Positions 6,719-7,332 of a stretch of DNA of 7,332 nt are shown in pieces. Under the pieces are notes generated by a model. The model saw only the letters and a program-made list of their open reading frames with translations, was not told where the DNA came from and made no database searches. The stretch covers positions 1-7,332 of the forward strand of contig CAMWHW010000048.1 in the NCBI GenBank assembly GCA_947174175.1, read 5' to 3'. Both the position numbers and the translations under genes were made by a program. This stretch comes from an uncultured Clostridia bacterium (GTDB lineage Bacteria; Bacillota; Clostridia; Christensenellales; Borkfalkiaceae). The stretch's first letter is position 1. The number at the start of each line of letters is the position of its first letter.

Positions 6719-6760
6719 ATGCAAACTGAAAGGAAGCTATACTATTATATAATAATATGA
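6719..6760 (+). CDS. Predicted 13-codon leader ORF, leaderless, overlapping the SLOG start
   Basis: The frame reads MQTERKLYYYIII and then TGA. Its ATG lies exactly at the predicted transcription start, six bases past the -10 box, so it would be read as a leaderless message. The stop codon overlaps the SLOG ATG as ATGA, the usual form of translational coupling, which would explain why the SLOG ATG has no ribosome site at normal distance. The end is three tyrosine codons followed by three ATA isoleucine codons, within an A/T palindrome (6743-6754). Too short for coding statistics; the alternative is an untranslated leader whose AAAGGAAG (6729-6736) serves the SLOG ATG from over 20 nt away. Confidence 0.45.
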   Translation: MQTERKLYYYIII

Positions 6761-7209
6761 AAGTCGCAGTTATAGGTCACCGCCTGGTTAAAGTCAACGT
6801 TGTAGTAGAGCTTGCCGTTAGTATTGAAGTCGGAAATCTTGTGGAAGAGGGCGCGGACAGGTTTTGCTTTGCCTTCGGCGGCACTCTTACCGATATTTGC
6901 CTGGACGTAATTAAAAAACTTAAAAGACGTTATGATATAAAGCGCGTGTATTACAGGGCGGCTTACACCGACGAAAAGGACGCCGTTGCCGACTACGTTG
7001 TAAGCTTTTTCGAGAAGAAGCATTTTGACGAAAGCGTAAGCAAAAAAGGCGTTGACGCGGTAGGTAAAAGATACCGTTTTATGATTGACGACTGCGACGT
7101 TCTTTTAACCTTATACGACCCTAAAAGGGAAAAAAGCGCAACCGCCGCCGCGGTTGCCTACGCCAGGAAAAAGAAGAAAAGAATAATCAACGTTTGGGAC
7201 TTTATTTAA
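6757..7209 (+). CDS. SLOG-superfamily protein (DUF1273/YpsA-like Rossmann fold)
   Basis: A 150-residue soluble protein with the layout of the SLOG/DUF1273 group: an N-terminal strand and GHR motif (MKVAVIGHR, 1-9), then EEGADRFCFAFGGTLTD (30-46) matching the family's 'G...F..GG..G.D' nucleotide loop, LDVIKKLKRRYDIKRVYYRA (49-68), a charged helix (72-98), RYRFMIDDCDVLLTLYD (105-121), and a last A-helix/strand, ATAAAVAYARKKKKRIINV (128-146). SLOG proteins are believed to bind or process nucleotide-derived ligands, and some work in stress signalling or antiphage systems; nothing here shows which. The loop has threonine-leucine where glycines are usual (GGTLTD), so the pocket may differ. It sits under a strong promoter covered by two repressor sites, probably coupled to a 13-codon leader. 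There is no partner domain. Family membership is by motif recognition, not by search. Confidence 0.72.
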   Translation: MKVAVIGHRLVKVNVVVELAVSIEVGNLVEEGADRFCFAFGGTLTDICLDVIKKLKRRYDIKRVYYRAAYTDEKDAVADYVVSFFEKKHFDESVSKKGVDAVGKRYRFMIDDCDVLLTLYDPKREKSATAAAVAYARKKKKRIINVWDFI

Positions 7210-7215
7210 AAATGA

Positions 7216-7247
7216 AAGCCGCCGCGCGTTTACAACGCGCGGCGCTT
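7216..7247. terminator. Hairpin between the converging SLOG and tRNA genes
   Basis: A 10-bp perfect stem, GCCGCGCGTT/AACGCGCGGC (7221-7230 and 7234-7243), around a TAC loop extends with one bulged C to AAGC/GCTT at the base. On the minus strand it follows the tRNA CCA by one base and is trailed by T-rich sequence (TCATTTTT), a plausible tRNA terminator. On the plus strand it lies 6 nt after the SLOG stop but has no T-run, so it would terminate less well there. Confidence 0.68.
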
Positions 7248-7248
7248 G

Positions 7249-7324
7249 TGGTGTGTCCGCCGGGGCTCGAACCCGGACCGAAAGCGTCGGAGGCTTTTAT
7301 GGTATCCAATTCCACCACGGGCAC
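7249..7324 (-). tRNA. tRNA-Arg (anticodon CCG), CCA encoded
   Basis: The 76-nt cloverleaf, read on the minus strand, has acceptor GTGCCCG/CGGACAC, D arm GTGG/CCAT with GG at 18-19, anticodon stem AAAGC/GCTTT with loop CTCCGAC (anticodon CCG at 7288-7290, U33 before it and A37 after it), a four-base variable region, T arm CCGGG/CCCGG with TTCGAGC loop, discriminator A73 and genomic CCA (7249-7251). It decodes CGG arginine codons. Position 4:69 is a C-A mismatch in the acceptor stem. The 5' flank (7325-7332) is A/T-only and runs off the window, so the promoter is not visible. Confidence 0.94.
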
Positions 7325-7332
7325 TTATATAT

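Noticed and set aside
6650..6724. Longer XRE protein starting at TTG 6724
   Set aside because: The added 25 residues are encoded by the operator palindromes and the -10 box and do not resemble any HTH extension.
6745..7023. Open frame of about 92 codons on the minus strand over the SLOG gene
   Set aside because: The plus-strand frame carries the conserved motifs and promoter; the antisense frame has none and would run into the divergent control region.

Overview
The window looks like a chromosomal segment of a Gram-positive anaerobe of the Clostridia (Bacillota), probably an uncultured gut-type lineage. This rests on style only: strong TTGACA/TATAAT-type promoters, clear AGGAGG-like ribosome binding sites, a DUF3737 protein, a membrane-bound hybrid histidine kinase of clostridial type, and short intergenic gaps with GC-rich hairpins. 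No ribosomal RNA or other phylogenetic marker is present, so the placement is tentative.

Left part (1-3081, minus strand): a three-gene operon read right to left. A sigma-A type promoter drives cysK (cysteine synthase). A DUF3737 right-handed-repeat protein follows after 26 bp. An ABC-transporter permease/ATPase comes next, its ATG overlapping the DUF3737 stop codon by one base; it runs off the left edge just after its Walker A motif.

Middle (3146-5883, plus strand): a divergent, near-consensus promoter drives an 881-residue hybrid sensor kinase. It has two membrane helices around a large extracytoplasmic sensor, then HisKA, HATPase_c and two receiver domains, with no HPt or DNA-binding output. 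It ends at a symmetric hairpin that also terminates the converging marR gene.

Right part (5887-7324): a MarR-type regulator with an inverted-repeat-rich, probably autoregulated promoter, then a compact divergent pair: a 67-residue XRE/Cro-like repressor (minus) and a 150-residue SLOG/DUF1273-like Rossmann-fold protein (plus). Their shared 107-bp control region carries two tandem 18-bp imperfect palindromes, CAGCCC-N6-GGGYTG. These overlap the -35 and fill the spacer of the SLOG promoter. Both transcripts are predicted to start exactly on an ATG (leaderless). On the SLOG side that ATG opens a 13-codon leader ORF whose TGA overlaps the SLOG ATG (ATGA). This self-contained repressor-effector cassette next to a tRNA gene is the least ordinary part of the window. 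The segment ends with a tRNA-Arg(CCG) on the minus strand, facing the SLOG gene across a hairpin.

There is no CRISPR array, insertion sequence, rRNA or riboswitch that I can see. No gene-free stretch exceeds 300 bp.
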